Assembly: GCA_934169925.1 (NCBI GenBank)
Contig: CAKPOO010000002.1
Coordinates: 1-64,000 of the forward strand
Length of the DNA stretch: 64,000 nt
Direction: 5' to 3'
Source: an uncultured Clostridia bacterium
Lineage (GTDB): Bacteria; Bacillota; Clostridia; TANB77; CAG-465
The translations under genes were made by a program, and so were the position numbers. A model generated the notes under the pieces. That model did no database searches, was not told where the DNA came from, and saw only the letters and a list, made by a program, of their open reading frames with translations. Shown piece after piece: positions 35,207 through 42,864 of the stretch. Within the stretch, counting starts at the first letter, position 1. Each line of letters starts with the position of its first letter.

Positions 35207-35425
35207 ATGGCAAAAGATGATGTTATTGAAGTTGATGGCGTAGTTGTTGAATCATTACCAAATGCAATGTTTAAAGTACAACTTGAAAATGGACATGAAG
35301 TTCTTGCTCATATTTCAGGTAAATTAAGAATGCATTATATTAAAATATTGCCTGGTGATAAGGTTAAATTAGAATTATCCACTTATGATTTAACTAAAGG
35401 AAGAATAACTTGGAGAGCTAAATAA
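35207..35425 (+). CDS. infA: Translation initiation factor IF-1
   Basis: IF-1 occupies the 30S A site during initiation. The 72 residues have the family sequence: DDVIEVDGVVVESLPNAMF, ENGHEVLAHISGKLRMHYIKILPGDKV and TKGRITWR. TAGGAGG precedes ATG by 8 nt. It starts a transcript separate from adk-map and is followed by a 149-nt structured gap before rpmJ, instead of the few tens of bases usual in Firmicutes. Confidence 0.97.
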   Translation: MAKDDVIEVDGVVVESLPNAMFKVQLENGHEVLAHISGKLRMHYIKILPGDKVKLELSTYDLTKGRITWRAK

Positions 35426-35574
35426 TTCCTTAATTTTAATTTGATATAAACATTTTTCTAGAGCGGCTGTAGAAATCGAAGCCTAAGATTTCTATTTTAG
35501 TTAGATGTTTATTATATAACTTACTTTTGTTAAAAATAAATTTAACAAAACTTTTTTTCAAGGAGGATTTTAAA
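35426..35574 (+). promoter_or_regulatory. Structured leader with pseudoknot and attenuator ahead of rpmJ
   Basis: An enclosing 8-bp stem (ATAAACAT 35446 with ATGTTTAT 35505) surrounds a hairpin TAGAAATC/GATTTCTA (35470 and 35487). Its loop AGCC (35480) can pair with GGCT (35465) just upstream, forming an H-type pseudoknot. An intrinsic terminator follows at 35525-35558, ending 2 nt before the rpmJ ribosome site. The layout is that of an r-protein attenuation leader, perhaps recognised by S4 encoded downstream (inference). Confidence 0.55.
35525..35558 (+). terminator. Terminator/attenuator just before rpmJ
   Basis: TTTTGTTAAA pairs perfectly with TTTAACAAAA around 6 nt, followed by C and seven T; the rpmJ SD begins at 35561. 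Confidence 0.75.
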
Positions 35575-35688
35575 ATGAAAGTAAGACCATCTGTAAAGAA
35601 AATTTGTGAAAAGTGTAAGGTTATCAGAAGACAAGGCGTTGTTCGTGTAATCTGTGAAAATCCAAAGCACAAACAAAGACAAGGTTAA
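35575..35688 (+). CDS. rpmJ: 50S ribosomal protein L36
   Basis: This 37-residue protein reads MKVRPSVKKICEKCKVIRR and continues to PKHKQRQG, with the zinc ligands Cys-x2-Cys, Cys and His of the zinc-binding L36 form. AAGGAGG precedes ATG by 8 nt. The gene is followed after 19 nt by rpsM. Confidence 0.95.
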   Translation: MKVRPSVKKICEKCKVIRRQGVVRVICENPKHKQRQG

Positions 35689-35707
35689 TGTGGGGGTGTA
35701 GAGTTAA

Positions 35708-36079
35708 ATGGCACGTATAGCAGGAGTAGATTTACCAAAAAATAAAGTAGCAGAAATAGGACTAACAGCAATCTATGGAATTGGTCGTTCTGCATCAAGA
35801 AAAATACTTGCAGAAGCAGGTATTGATACTACAAAAAGAGTAAAAGATTTTACAGAAGAAGAAGAAGCTAAAATAAGAGCTATAATCGAAAGAGATTATA
35901 CTGTAGAAGGTGACCTTAGAAAAGAAGTAGCATTAAACATTAAAAGATTAATGGAAATTAATTGCTACAGAGGTCAAAGACATAAAAGAAGATTACCAGT
36001 TCGTGGACAAAGAACTAAAACAAATGCAAGAACAAGAAAAGGTAAAGCAAAAGCAATTGCTGGAAAGAAAGGAGTATAG
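35708..36079 (+). CDS. rpsM: 30S ribosomal protein S13
   Basis: S13 lies in the head of the 30S and contacts the P-site tRNA and 50S. The 123 residues start MARIAGVDLPKNKVAEIGLTAIYGIGR and end with the basic tail RGQRTKTNARTRKGKAK. SD GGGGGTG precedes ATG by 11 nt. It is tightly followed by rpsK (3 nt). Confidence 0.97.
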   Translation: MARIAGVDLPKNKVAEIGLTAIYGIGRSASRKILAEAGIDTTKRVKDFTEEEEAKIRAIIERDYTVEGDLRKEVALNIKRLMEINCYRGQRHKRRLPVRGQRTKTNARTRKGKAKAIAGKKGV

Positions 36080-36082
36080 GAT

Positions 36083-36475
36083 ATGGCTGGAAAGAAAAAA
36101 GTAGTAGCAAAGAAAAAAGTTAAAAAGAATGTATCAACTGGTGCTGCACATATTCAATCATCATTCAACAATACAATTGTTACAATGACAGATTCACAAG
36201 GTAATGTTTTATCTTGGGCTAGTGCTGGTGGACTTGGATTTAAAGGTTCAAGAAAAAATACTCCTTTTGCAGCAGGTCAAGCAGCTGAAACAGCAGCTAA
36301 TGCAGCAAAAGAACATGGATTAAAAACAGTTGAAGTTTTTGTAAAAGGACCTGGAGCTGGAAGAGAAGCAGCTATCAGATCACTTCAAGCAGCAGGATTG
36401 GAAATTAGCATGATTAAAGATGTTACTCCAATACCTCATAATGGTTGTAGACCACCAAAAAGAAGAAGAGTATAG
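36083..36475 (+). CDS. rpsK: 30S ribosomal protein S11
   Basis: S11 forms part of the 30S platform. The 130 residues have the family core AAHIQSSFNNTIVTMTDSQGN, GFKGSRKNTPFAAGQAA, and the end PIPHNGCRPPKRRRV. The N-terminus is a Lys-rich extension. SD AAAGGAG overlaps the end of rpsM. Standard alpha-operon position. Confidence 0.97.
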   Translation: MAGKKKVVAKKKVKKNVSTGAAHIQSSFNNTIVTMTDSQGNVLSWASAGGLGFKGSRKNTPFAAGQAAETAANAAKEHGLKTVEVFVKGPGAGREAAIRSLQAAGLEISMIKDVTPIPHNGCRPPKRRRV

Positions 36476-36492
36476 TGGGGGTGTAAATATAA

Positions 36493-37125
36493 ATGGCAAG
36501 ATATACAGACGCAGTATGTAAAAAATGCAGAAGAGAAGGCGTTAAACTTTTCTTAAAAGGCGAAAGATGTAATTCAAAAAAATGCGCTTTAGATAGAAGA
36601 CAATATGCACCAGGACAACATGGAAAAAACAGAGTTAAATTATCTGAATATGGTCTTCAACTAAGAGCAAAACAAAGAGCAAAAACTTATTATAGAGTTT
36701 CTGAATCTCAATTTAGAAAATACTATGATGAAGCATTTAGAAGAACAGATGACGTTACTTCAGATGTTTTATTTGAACAATTAGAATTAAGACTTGATAA
36801 CGTTGCATATAGAATGGGTGTAGGTACTTCTAGAGCTCAATCTAGACAACTTGTTGGATATGAAATGTTAGAAGTAAATGGTAAAAAAGTAAATATCCCA
36901 TCTTACATTTGTAAAGTTGGAGATGTAATAAAAGTTAGAGATCTTAAAAAAGATAATAAAGCTGTTGTTTCTACTTTAGAAGCTAACAAATTAAAAGCTG
37001 TTCCAGCTTGGATGGAGCTTAGCAAAGATAGAATGGAAGCTAAAATATTAAGAAAACCAACTAGAGAAGATGTTGAATTAGATGTTCAAGAAAGCTTAAT
37101 CGTTGAGTTATACTCTAAAAACTAA
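36493..37125 (+). CDS. rpsD: 30S ribosomal protein S4
   Basis: S4 is a primary 16S-rRNA binder and, in several bacteria, the translational repressor of its operon. The 210 residues include a C+ zinc motif (CKKC...CNSKKC, about 9-32), RQYAPGQHG, and the S4 RNA-binding domain (RLDNVAYRMG...GKKVNIPSYICKVGD). Here rpsD sits between rpsK and rpoA, as in clostridia and proteobacteria; Bacillus keeps it elsewhere. It is thus available to regulate this operon. GTGGGGGTG precedes ATG. Confidence 0.97.
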   Translation: MARYTDAVCKKCRREGVKLFLKGERCNSKKCALDRRQYAPGQHGKNRVKLSEYGLQLRAKQRAKTYYRVSESQFRKYYDEAFRRTDDVTSDVLFEQLELRLDNVAYRMGVGTSRAQSRQLVGYEMLEVNGKKVNIPSYICKVGDVIKVRDLKKDNKAVVSTLEANKLKAVPAWMELSKDRMEAKILRKPTREDVELDVQESLIVELYSKN

Positions 37126-37147
37126 TTAAATCATTTAAATTGTTAAT

Positions 37148-37170
37148 AGTACGTGTAATCAGAGCGTACT
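37148..37170 (+). promoter_or_regulatory. Small hairpin between rpsD and rpoA
   Basis: AGTACG (37148) pairs with CGTACT (37165); it ends just before the rpoA SD GGGGAGGA. It may be a processing or translational control element. Confidence 0.4.
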
Positions 37171-37185
37171 AAGGGGAGGAATAAA

Positions 37186-38133
37186 ATGATTCAAATGCAA
37201 AGACCAGAAATAAAATGTGTTGAACTTAATGTAGATACATTTTATGCAAAATTTGAAGTAGAACCTTTAGAAAGAGGTTTTGGAATTACTTTAGGTAATT
37301 CATTAAGAAGAATATTACTTTCTTCATTACCAGGTTATGCAATTAATAGTATAAAAATAGATGGAATAACACATGAGTTTTCTACAATACCAGGAGTTAC
37401 TGAAGATGTTACAGAAATAATACTTAATTTAAAAGAAGTATGTTTAAAATCTGATGATCTTGATGATAAGAAAATTAGTATTAAAGCTAAAGGACCTTGT
37501 GAAGTTACTGCTGGTGATATAATAACTGATTCTACAATTGAAGTAGTAAATAAAGATTTACATATTGCATATGTAGATGAAAATGCTGAATTAAATATTG
37601 AAATGGGGGTTGTTAAAGGTAGAGGATACATTCCTGGAGACAGAGTTAATAATCCTGATTTACCTATTAATGTATTACCAATAGATTCAATATTTACTCC
37701 AGTAAAGAAAGTTAATTTCAATGTTGATAAAACAAGAGTTGGTCATAAAACAGATTATGATAAACTAACAATTGAAATTTGGACTAATGGTGTTATTGAG
37801 CCATATCAAGCTTTAAGTATGGCTGCAAAAATACTAAATGAACATTTAGAAATGTTTATAGATTTATCAGAAATAGCAAAAACTATGTCAATAATGTCTA
37901 AAAAAGAATTATCTATGAAAGATAAACTTTTAGAAACACCTATTGAAGAATTAGAATTTTCTGTTAGATCATATAACTGCTTAAAAAGAGCTGGAATTCA
38001 TACAGTTGCTGATATTGTTAGCAAAACTGAACAAGATATGATTAAAGTTAGAAATTTAGGTAAAAAATCTCTAGATGAAGTAATCAATAAAGTAAAAGAA
38101 TTAGGGCTTGAATTTAAGAGCAAAGAAGACTAA
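37186..38133 (+). CDS. rpoA: RNA polymerase alpha subunit
   Basis: The alpha dimer nucleates RNA polymerase assembly. The 315 residues include the N-terminal assembly domain (FEVEPLERGFGITLGNSLRRILLSS, about 25-49) and the C-terminal DNA-binding domain (LEFSVRSYNCLKRAGIHTVADI and NLGKKSLDEVINKV). Length is standard. AGGGGAGGA precedes ATG by 7 nt. It lies between rpsD and rplQ. Confidence 0.97.
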   Translation: MIQMQRPEIKCVELNVDTFYAKFEVEPLERGFGITLGNSLRRILLSSLPGYAINSIKIDGITHEFSTIPGVTEDVTEIILNLKEVCLKSDDLDDKKISIKAKGPCEVTAGDIITDSTIEVVNKDLHIAYVDENAELNIEMGVVKGRGYIPGDRVNNPDLPINVLPIDSIFTPVKKVNFNVDKTRVGHKTDYDKLTIEIWTNGVIEPYQALSMAAKILNEHLEMFIDLSEIAKTMSIMSKKELSMKDKLLETPIEELEFSVRSYNCLKRAGIHTVADIVSKTEQDMIKVRNLGKKSLDEVINKVKELGLEFKSKED

Positions 38134-38151
38134 TTTAAGGAGGAAATAAAA

Positions 38152-38673
38152 GTGGCAGGTACAAGAAAATTAGGCAGAACAACTTCTCAAAGAAAAGCAT
38201 TACTTAACGGATTAGTTACATCTTTAATTTTAAATGGTAAGATTGAAACTACTCTTGCAAAAGCAAAAGAAGTAAAATCTTTAACTGATAGTTTAATTGA
38301 TTTAGCTATCAAAGAAAAAGATAATTTTGAAGTTAAAGAAAAAACTGTATCTCGTGCTAAATTAGATAAAAATGGTAAAAAAGTTAAAGAAGAAAAAACT
38401 TCTAAAAACGGAAACAAATATCAAGTTATAGTAAGAGAAGTAGTTACAGAAAAAGTTAATGTTGATAAACCATCAAAACTTGCAGCAAGAAGAAAAATGT
38501 TTAATACATTAAATAAAGTTAAAGACGAAAAAGGTAATACTATCGATTTAACAGAAAAATTATTCAATGAAATCGCACCTAAATATGAAGCTAAAGGTGG
38601 ATACACAAGAATAATTAAATTAGTTGCAAGAAAAGGTGATGGCGCTGAAATGGCTATCATTGAATTAATATAA
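38152..38673 (+). CDS. rplQ: 50S ribosomal protein L17 with internal insertion
   Basis: L17 sits near the peptide exit side of the 50S. GTG is the start, 7-8 nt after AAGGAGG, and the protein opens AGTRKLGRTTSQRKALLNGLVTSLI. At 173 residues it is about 50 longer than typical L17. A Lys/Glu/Val-rich insertion (about residues 55-105) lies between LIDLAIKEKD and LAARRKMFNTL; the C-terminus GGYTRIIKLVARKGDGAEMAIIEL is normal. It is the last gene of the alpha operon, before a terminator. Confidence 0.95.
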   Translation: MAGTRKLGRTTSQRKALLNGLVTSLILNGKIETTLAKAKEVKSLTDSLIDLAIKEKDNFEVKEKTVSRAKLDKNGKKVKEEKTSKNGNKYQVIVREVVTEKVNVDKPSKLAARRKMFNTLNKVKDEKGNTIDLTEKLFNEIAPKYEAKGGYTRIIKLVARKGDGAEMAIIELI

Positions 38674-38682
38674 TTTAATTTA

Positions 38683-38728
38683 TAAAAAAACTATACCAAC
38701 TTATAAATGGTTGGTATAGTCTTTTTTT
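38683..38728. terminator. Bidirectional terminator of rplQ and tmcAL
   Basis: ACTATACCAAC (38690) pairs with GTTGGTATAGT (38710), with a T run to the right and an A run to the left. The right arm lies inside the last codons of tmcAL. Confidence 0.88.
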
Positions 38729-39909
38729 ATTTTAGAATTTAGTAAAATTGAATGTAAGTCACTTGCTTTTATATCATAAGAAAGTACATTTTTAATATCA
38801 CTATCTAGTGAATTTAATATAGTATCGTTTAGTTTAGTAAAAACAGGAATAGAAGAGTTTTTAGAAATTTGTGAAAGTAATTTTTTCCCATTTTTTGAAC
38901 AAGCAAGAACGTGAGCATAAGCTATATTTTTAGATATTGCATTTTTTGAATCATTTTTAGTAAGATCTATTAAAATATTATTAAGCATTCTTTTTATCTT
39001 AGATAATTTATATCTTCTAGACTTTATATTATTTACAAATTCATAATAATCATTCGAATTATTTAGTTCATTTTTTATTTTATATTCTAAACCCTCATTT
39101 ACTTCATATATTTTAGCTAAATCTTCTGTAGTAGAATTGATTATTTTATATTTTAAAATTTGATATAAATCATCATTTAAAGTAATCTTAGAATTAGAAA
39201 GCAAAGTATATGAATCATTTGGTAGATAATTTTCTAAATCTTTAATATTACTAATTTTATTATTTTTTAAATATTCCCTTATACTTGTACTACTTGTAAA
39301 AGGAGTATTGGTAGATAAAGTTCTATCTAGAAAATTTGAAGAATTTCTTTTTATACTTGTAAATTCTATATTAGAATTTAATCTTTTTTTAGCGTTTATA
39401 TATTCAAGGCCAAGTATGTTATTTGATGTAGAAATTTCATTCATCATATCTTCATCTAAAAAAGTTGATAATGCTTCATATCTTGCATCAGTGAAATTTT
39501 TACCTTCATTTAGTTTTTCTTTTGTAATATTCCAAATTTTATCTTCATTTTTTAAAATAATATCAGATATTTTAGTTAAACTTTGTATGTTAGCAGTCTC
39601 ACTTCCAAAACAAATAGTATCTACAACATTTAATTTATCTAAAATATTTACGGAACCAAGGGCAAAGTTTTCTGCACTTGAACTTGCATAAATAGTTGGT
39701 AATTCTATTACTAAATCACAGCCATTTTGACAAGCAATTTTTGATTTCTTAAATTTATCAATTAAAGAAATATTTCCTTGTTGGGTAAAAGTACCACTCA
39801 TAACGCAAATACAAAAATCAGAATTTGTAATTTCTTTTGCTTTTTGAATATGATATTTATGACCGTTATGAAAAGGGTTATATTCTGTTATAATTCCTAC
39901 TACTTTCAT
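38701..39909 (-). CDS. tmcAL: tRNA(Met) cytidine acetate ligase TmcAL
   Basis: TmcAL (YlbM) makes N4-acetylcytidine at the wobble position of elongator tRNA-Met, using ATP and acetate. The 402 residues begin VVGIITEYNPFHNGHKYHI, a nucleotidyltransferase HxGH-type motif, followed by VMSGTFTQQGN and DLVIELPTIYASSSAE. The protein ends with a Lys/Asn-rich helical part. AAGGAG precedes ATG 39909 by about 6 nt. It is divergent from rnhA across an 87-bp gap. Confidence 0.93.
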   Translation of the reverse strand: MKVVGIITEYNPFHNGHKYHIQKAKEITNSDFCICVMSGTFTQQGNISLIDKFKKSKIACQNGCDLVIELPTIYASSSAENFALGSVNILDKLNVVDTICFGSETANIQSLTKISDIILKNEDKIWNITKEKLNEGKNFTDARYEALSTFLDEDMMNEISTSNNILGLEYINAKKRLNSNIEFTSIKRNSSNFLDRTLSTNTPFTSSTSIREYLKNNKISNIKDLENYLPNDSYTLLSNSKITLNDDLYQILKYKIINSTTEDLAKIYEVNEGLEYKIKNELNNSNDYYEFVNNIKSRRYKLSKIKRMLNNILIDLTKNDSKNAISKNIAYAHVLACSKNGKKLLSQISKNSSIPVFTKLNDTILNSLDSDIKNVLSYDIKASDLHSILLNSKIKKDYTNHL

Positions 39910-39936
39910 TTAATCTCCTTGTATTTTTATAATTAT

Positions 39937-39968
39937 TATGTTAAACTATATTTTAGTAGTTTAACATA
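39937..39968. promoter_or_regulatory. Perfect 12-bp dyad between divergent tmcAL and rnhA
   Basis: TATGTTAAACTA (39937) and TAGTTTAACATA (39957) flank 8 nt. Each arm carries TTAAAC, which could act as a -35 box for either direction. Operator or overlapping promoters; no terminator tail. Confidence 0.5.
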
Positions 39969-39996
39969 GATACATGTTTTTTTCAAGGGGTGTAAA

Positions 39997-40446
39997 ATGG
40001 AAAATTTAAAAAATGTAACTTTATATACAGATGGAGCTTGTAGTGGAAATCCTGGACCTGGAGGGTATGGCGCTATTTTAATTTTCAAAGGATTTGAAAA
40101 AGAAATATCAGGTGGAGAGCTTAATACTACAAATAACAAAATGGAAATAACAGCAGTAGTAAAAGGATTAGAAGCAATAAAAGAAAGGTGCAGAGTAACT
40201 GTTTATAGTGATAGTGCATATGTTGTAAATGCAGTAGAAAAAGGTTGGATAAAATCTTGGAAAAATAATGGATGGAAAAAAGCTGATAAAAAGCCAGTAA
40301 AAAATGTTGATTTATGGGAAAGATTACTAGAACTTATGGATTATCATGAGGTAAAATTTGTAAAAGTAAAAGGGCACGCAGATAACGAATATAACAACAG
40401 ATGCGACAGACTTGCCGTAAAAGAAACAAATTTATTAAAAATATAA
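39997..40446 (+). CDS. rnhA: Ribonuclease HI
   Basis: RNase HI degrades RNA in RNA-DNA hybrids. The 149 residues match the bacterial type: YTDGACSGNPGPGGYGAIL with the first catalytic Asp, NNKMEITAVVKGLEAI with the Glu, VYSDSAYVVNAVEKGWI with the second Asp, and VKGHADNEYNNRCDRLA with the final His/Asp. The basic handle region (WKNNGWKKADKKPVKN) is present. CAAGGGGTG precedes ATG. It ends at a terminator that overlaps the spoIIM start region. Confidence 0.95.
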   Translation: MENLKNVTLYTDGACSGNPGPGGYGAILIFKGFEKEISGGELNTTNNKMEITAVVKGLEAIKERCRVTVYSDSAYVVNAVEKGWIKSWKNNGWKKADKKPVKNVDLWERLLELMDYHEVKFVKVKGHADNEYNNRCDRLAVKETNLLKI

Positions 40447-40468
40447 TTTGATAAAAGTATAAATAAAA

Positions 40469-40502
40469 ACCACGCAGCATAATATGTTGTGTGGTGATTT
40501 TT
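40469..40502 (+). terminator. rnhA terminator overlapping the spoIIM ribosome site
   Basis: ACCACGCAGC (40469) pairs with GTTGTGTGGT (40486, two G-U pairs), followed by GA and five T. The GGTGAT SD of spoIIM begins in the right arm. Confidence 0.7.
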
Positions 40503-41096
40503 GTGAAAAAATATATATTTAAGTATATAAATGAGTATAAATATGAAATAGCAATTATTTGTATAATTTCAATACTTGGTATAATATCAGGAGCAATTAT
40601 ATTTAATTTATTTGATGAAACAACACAAAACGAAATTATATCAAAATCAAAAGAAGTTTTAAATTTATCAAAAGAATCTAATTTTTTGATTATAAACATA
40701 TTTAAAAAGGTTATATTTAAATTTATTTTTATATTTTTTAGTTTATATTTATTTGCATATACATTTTTTTGTAATAATGGTATAAAAATATATAACTATA
40801 TACTTGGAATATTAACAGGTGTTTTTATACCTAATCTAATTAAAATATATGATGGGAAAAATGTATTTTTAGTGTTATTATTATACGTTGTTATTCCATA
40901 TATTTTTTATCAAATTTCAATAACTTATTTTTCTATAAATTCTATGGTTAAAAATGGACAAATTTTAGAAAATGGTAAGGAAAAGAGTGGTTACTTTTTT
41001 ATTGATATAATTAAAATAGTTTTTTGCTTTTTTGTGTATTTTATAGGGACAGTTATTGAAGAACTTGGAATAATTTACATGCTTAGTATATTATAA
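40503..41096 (+). CDS. spoIIM: SpoIIM, stage II sporulation membrane protein
   Basis: SpoIIM anchors SpoIID and SpoIIP in the mother-cell membrane for septal thinning and engulfment. The protein of about 197 residues has five hydrophobic segments, including IAIICIISILGIISGAIIF near the start and a terminal FFVYFIGTVIEELGIIYML. Sequence identity to known SpoIIM is low by eye; the call rests on topology and on its place directly upstream of xerD, near which it also lies in Bacillus. GTG 40503 with GGTGAT 5-6 nt upstream is preferred over GTG 40491/40494. Confidence 0.75.
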   Translation: MKKYIFKYINEYKYEIAIICIISILGIISGAIIFNLFDETTQNEIISKSKEVLNLSKESNFLIINIFKKVIFKFIFIFFSLYLFAYTFFCNNGIKIYNYILGILTGVFIPNLIKIYDGKNVFLVLLLYVVIPYIFYQISITYFSINSMVKNGQILENGKEKSGYFFIDIIKIVFCFFVYFIGTVIEELGIIYMLSIL

Positions 41097-41138
41097 AATG
41101 TATTAATGAAAAACGTTACATAATTTTTTGATAAAGTA

Positions 41139-41167
41139 TTGCAAATTTACCCAAAATAGTGTACAAT
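41139..41167 (+). promoter_or_regulatory. Sigma-A promoter of xerD
   Basis: TTGCAA (41139), 17 nt, TACAAT (41162). Confidence 0.7.
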
Positions 41168-41192
41168 ATGGTTGTGTAACGGAGGAATAGAC

Positions 41193-42065
41193 ATGAAAAT
41201 TATTATTGACGAATTTATTGATAGCCTAAAAGCTAGACAAGCATCACAAAATACTATTGCTTCTTATGAAAGAGACGTTATTCAATTTGATGAGTATTTT
41301 GAAGCACAAGGAAAGAAAATTTTTGATTTAACAAAAGATGATATGCAAGAATATATTGCACATCTTACAAAAGAAGGAAAGTCAAACTCAACAATTTCTA
41401 GAAGTACTGCTTCTATTAAGAGTTTATATAGATATTTAATTAGTAAAAATTTAGTTGAAGATAATATTGCAGAAAATGTAGAAGCTCCAAAAGTAAGTAG
41501 AAAAGAACCTATGATATTAACATCTAGTGAAATTGAACTTTTACTTGAACAACCAGATTTATCTGAACTAAAAGGCCAAAGAGATAAAGCTATGCTTGAA
41601 CTTTTATATGCAACAGGTATAAGAGTTACAGAACTTATTTCTTTAAAAACAGATGATGTTAATTTATCTAGTGGATATATTAAAGTTAAAAAAAGAAATA
41701 ACGAAAGACATATTCCTCTTGGAAATCATTGCCTAAAATGTTTGAAAGAATATATGAATAAAGTAAGACCTTTACTTATAAGAACTGAAGAAGAAAAGAC
41801 TTTATTTATAAATACAAATGGTCAAAAAATGACTAGACAAGGTTATTGGAAAATATTAAAACAATATAGTGAACAAGCAAAAATAAATAAAGAAATCACA
41901 CCACATACAATAAGACATTCATTTGCAATACATATGTTAGAAAATGGTGCTGAAATAAAAACTGTTCAAGAATTACTTGGTCATACTGACATTGCATCTA
42001 CTATGATGTATAGTCAAATGCTTAATATGAATAAAAACGATGATAATAATAAAACTTCATTATAG
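41193..42065 (+). CDS. xerD: Tyrosine recombinase XerD
   Basis: XerC/D resolve chromosome dimers at dif. The 290 residues have an N-terminal core-binding SAM-like domain (DEFIDSLKARQASQNTIASYERD) and a catalytic domain. The catalytic set is R in ATGIRVTELISL, HTIRHSFAIHML (H and R), LGHTDIASTMMYSQ (H and nucleophile Y). ATG 41193 is chosen, 5-6 nt after CGGAGGA. Next to spoIIM as in Bacillus, and with no mobile-element context, so it is the housekeeping recombinase. Confidence 0.92.
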   Translation: MKIIIDEFIDSLKARQASQNTIASYERDVIQFDEYFEAQGKKIFDLTKDDMQEYIAHLTKEGKSNSTISRSTASIKSLYRYLISKNLVEDNIAENVEAPKVSRKEPMILTSSEIELLLEQPDLSELKGQRDKAMLELLYATGIRVTELISLKTDDVNLSSGYIKVKKRNNERHIPLGNHCLKCLKEYMNKVRPLLIRTEEEKTLFINTNGQKMTRQGYWKILKQYSEQAKINKEITPHTIRHSFAIHMLENGAEIKTVQELLGHTDIASTMMYSQMLNMNKNDDNNKTSL

Positions 42066-42068
42066 ATA

Positions 42069-42096
42069 ATAAACTAGCTTATGCTAGTTTATTTTT
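42069..42096 (+). terminator. Terminator of xerD
   Basis: ATAAACTAGC pairs with GCTAGTTTAT around TTAT, followed by T run. Confidence 0.85.
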
Positions 42097-42104
42097 GACT
42101 TAAG

Positions 42105-42133
42105 TTGATTTTTTATGTAAAATATGCTATAAT
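42105..42133 (+). promoter_or_regulatory. Sigma-A promoter of the NPNTG protein and class B sortase
   Basis: TTGATT (42105), 17 nt, TATAAT (42128) with TGC upstream. Confidence 0.75.
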
Positions 42134-42161
42134 GAATGTGAGGTTTTATGGAGGAAATAAA

Positions 42162-42851
42162 ATGTTAAAAAAATTAAATATATATGTAGTAATAGTTGCA
42201 ATTTTTGTGATGTGTTTTAATGTATTATCTCTACAACAAATTATAGCAGCACAAAATGGAATGAGTATATCAAATTCAGCAAGTGAGGTTGTAGAAGGAT
42301 CTACTATATCTTTTTTTGTAAGATTTGATAGCAATGTTTCAAGTATAATGTTATCTGATGGAGATGTAATTTTAAGAGGATTTTCTGGTACAAAATCTGT
42401 TGTAAAAACATCAAATAATACTTATACTATAAATATATCAAATGTTAGATCTACAGACAGTTCTTCAAAATATATAATAATAAATGAAGGAGTAGGATTT
42501 ATTCAAGGAGTAGGAATGACAGGAAGTGTTAATTCTCCAAGTTTTTCTATTACTAAAAAATCAAATCCAGTTAACCCAACACCAGATACTCCAACACCAT
42601 CGCCAAAACCAGAAGGACCTAAAAATGATGAACCAACAACACCAAGCACACCAGGAAATACATCTAATAAAACTGATGTGATAACAAGTAATAAAAACAA
42701 TTCATCATCTTCATCAAATGTAAATTATAATGTTACAAATAATGTAAATAATAATAATGAAAATGAAGTAAAAAATGATGAGAGTGAAGATAAACAAGAA
42801 GATACTACAAAAGTAATAAAAGAAAATCCAAACACAGGAAAAATTAAATAA
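42162..42851 (+). CDS. Secreted Ser/Thr/Asn-rich protein ending in NPNTG, likely sortase B partner
   Basis: The 229-residue protein starts at ATG 42162 (GGAGGA upstream). It has a signal peptide (about 5-28), a beta-rich domain of about 90 residues (SASEVVEGSTISFFVRF... SSKYIIINEG), and a long disordered tail of Pro/Thr, Ser and Asn/Val runs. It ends ENPNTGKIK. NPNTG resembles the NPQTN and (S/P)PXTG signals of class B sortases, and a class B sortase gene starts 13 nt downstream. The hydrophobic helix and most of the charged tail expected after a sorting motif are absent. Function of the domain is unknown. Confidence 0.78.
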   Translation: MLKKLNIYVVIVAIFVMCFNVLSLQQIIAAQNGMSISNSASEVVEGSTISFFVRFDSNVSSIMLSDGDVILRGFSGTKSVVKTSNNTYTINISNVRSTDSSSKYIIINEGVGFIQGVGMTGSVNSPSFSITKKSNPVNPTPDTPTPSPKPEGPKNDEPTTPSTPGNTSNKTDVITSNKNNSSSSSNVNYNVTNNVNNNNENEVKNDESEDKQEDTTKVIKENPNTGKIK

Positions 42852-42864
42852 GGAGTTTTTTAAA

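Noticed and set aside
41193..42065. Integrase of a mobile element
   Set aside because: Standard XerD length and context beside spoIIM; no attachment repeats, excisionase or phage genes nearby.
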